Part shown: piece after piece, positions 17,809-17,924 of the stretch
Layout of the letters: the number at the start of each line of letters is the position of its first letter
How positions within the stretch are numbered: position 1 is the first letter of the stretch
Assembly (NCBI GenBank): GCA_900155495.1
Contig: FTLJ01000895.1
Location: 1 to 17,924 of the forward strand
Length of the DNA: 17,924 bases
Reading direction: 5' to 3'
Source: Porogramme epimiltina
Taxonomy: Eukaryota; Basidiomycota; Agaricomycetes; Polyporales; Polyporaceae
Notes under the pieces: generated by a model
The model's input: the letters and a program-made list of their open reading frames with translations, nothing else
The model's database searches: none
Told to the model about the DNA's origin: nothing
Position numbers and translations under genes: made by a program

Positions 17809-17924
17809 GGGGTAAGAGGCGTGGCGGCGGGGGCGGGGGCGGGGACGGGGAGGACTTTTGCCTAGGGGACTGTTTGATGACTTTCCAGGCCGGGCGGTAG
17901 AGGGGCGGCGAGGGGCGGGCAGGG

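Larger units (their letters stand above)
17056..17924. repeat. Repeat copy (C) with left module and uninterrupted centre, cut by the window end
   Basis: The left module (17056-17424) matches 2370-2722. It passes straight into the right module (CGCCCTACCGC at 17472) through the place where copy A holds the MITE. Around 17412-17450 it reads AGCACAATCCAACGACGC then GACGTCACCTCA, the counterpart of copy A's sequence on both sides of the insertion. The far end shows CGAGGGGCGGGCA at 17909, the alternative right end shared with D and E. Confidence 0.75.

Noticed and set aside
1..17924. CRISPR array, rRNA, LTR retrotransposon or autonomous transposon
   Set aside because: No regularly spaced repeats, no rRNA-like sequence, no paired long terminal repeats, and no reverse transcriptase, integrase or transposase motif seen in any frame.

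Overview
The window looks like a piece of a filamentous basidiomycete genome, probably an Agaricomycete. The grounds are short spliceosomal introns (47-85 nt, with one of 160 nt), GC-rich flanks with little sign of RIP-type decay, and one large fungal STAND/NLR gene of the NACHT-WD40 type. There are no bacterial-style operons, no rRNA, no tRNA and no CRISPR array. The lineage is inferred from gene style, not from a marker gene.

The only confidently identified gene lies on the minus strand between 13924 and 8468. I rebuilt it as seven exons and six introns. All phases agree and give one 1659-residue product: a basic, Ser-rich N-terminus, a helical bundle of MLKL/HeLo-like appearance (inferred), a NACHT NTPase with intact Walker A and B, a helical arm, and about 14 WD40 blades. 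The TAG that appears to split the NACHT and WD40 halves is the 3' end of a 66-nt intron, not a mutation.

The rest is mostly repeat-derived DNA. A modular repeat family occurs in direct orientation on both sides of the gene: a long copy at about 2370-4176, a rearranged copy at 4290-4885, a small module at 7226-7420, and a cluster at 15405-17924. The long left copy is split by a 597-bp MITE-like element (2723-3319) with 23-bp terminal inverted repeats and a TA target duplication. The right-hand copy at about 17420 preserves the unoccupied site, so the insertion can be read directly. The left modules of the two long copies also share a minus-strand intron-like block with conserved splice signals, which suggests the repeat carries, or derives from, a spliced transcript.

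Region by region: 1-1030 no gene assigned; 1030-1994 possible degraded coding sequence of unresolved strand; 2000-4885 repeats plus MITE; 4886-8290 GC-rich sequence with one small repeat module and no recognisable gene; 8290-8467 3' flank of the NLR; 8468-13924 the NLR; 13925-15400 upstream flank with hairpins and no assigned gene; 15405-17924 repeat cluster, cut by the window end. The direct repeats around a single NLR are what would be expected of a fast-evolving immune or incompatibility gene in a repeat-rich compartment, but that link is inference.
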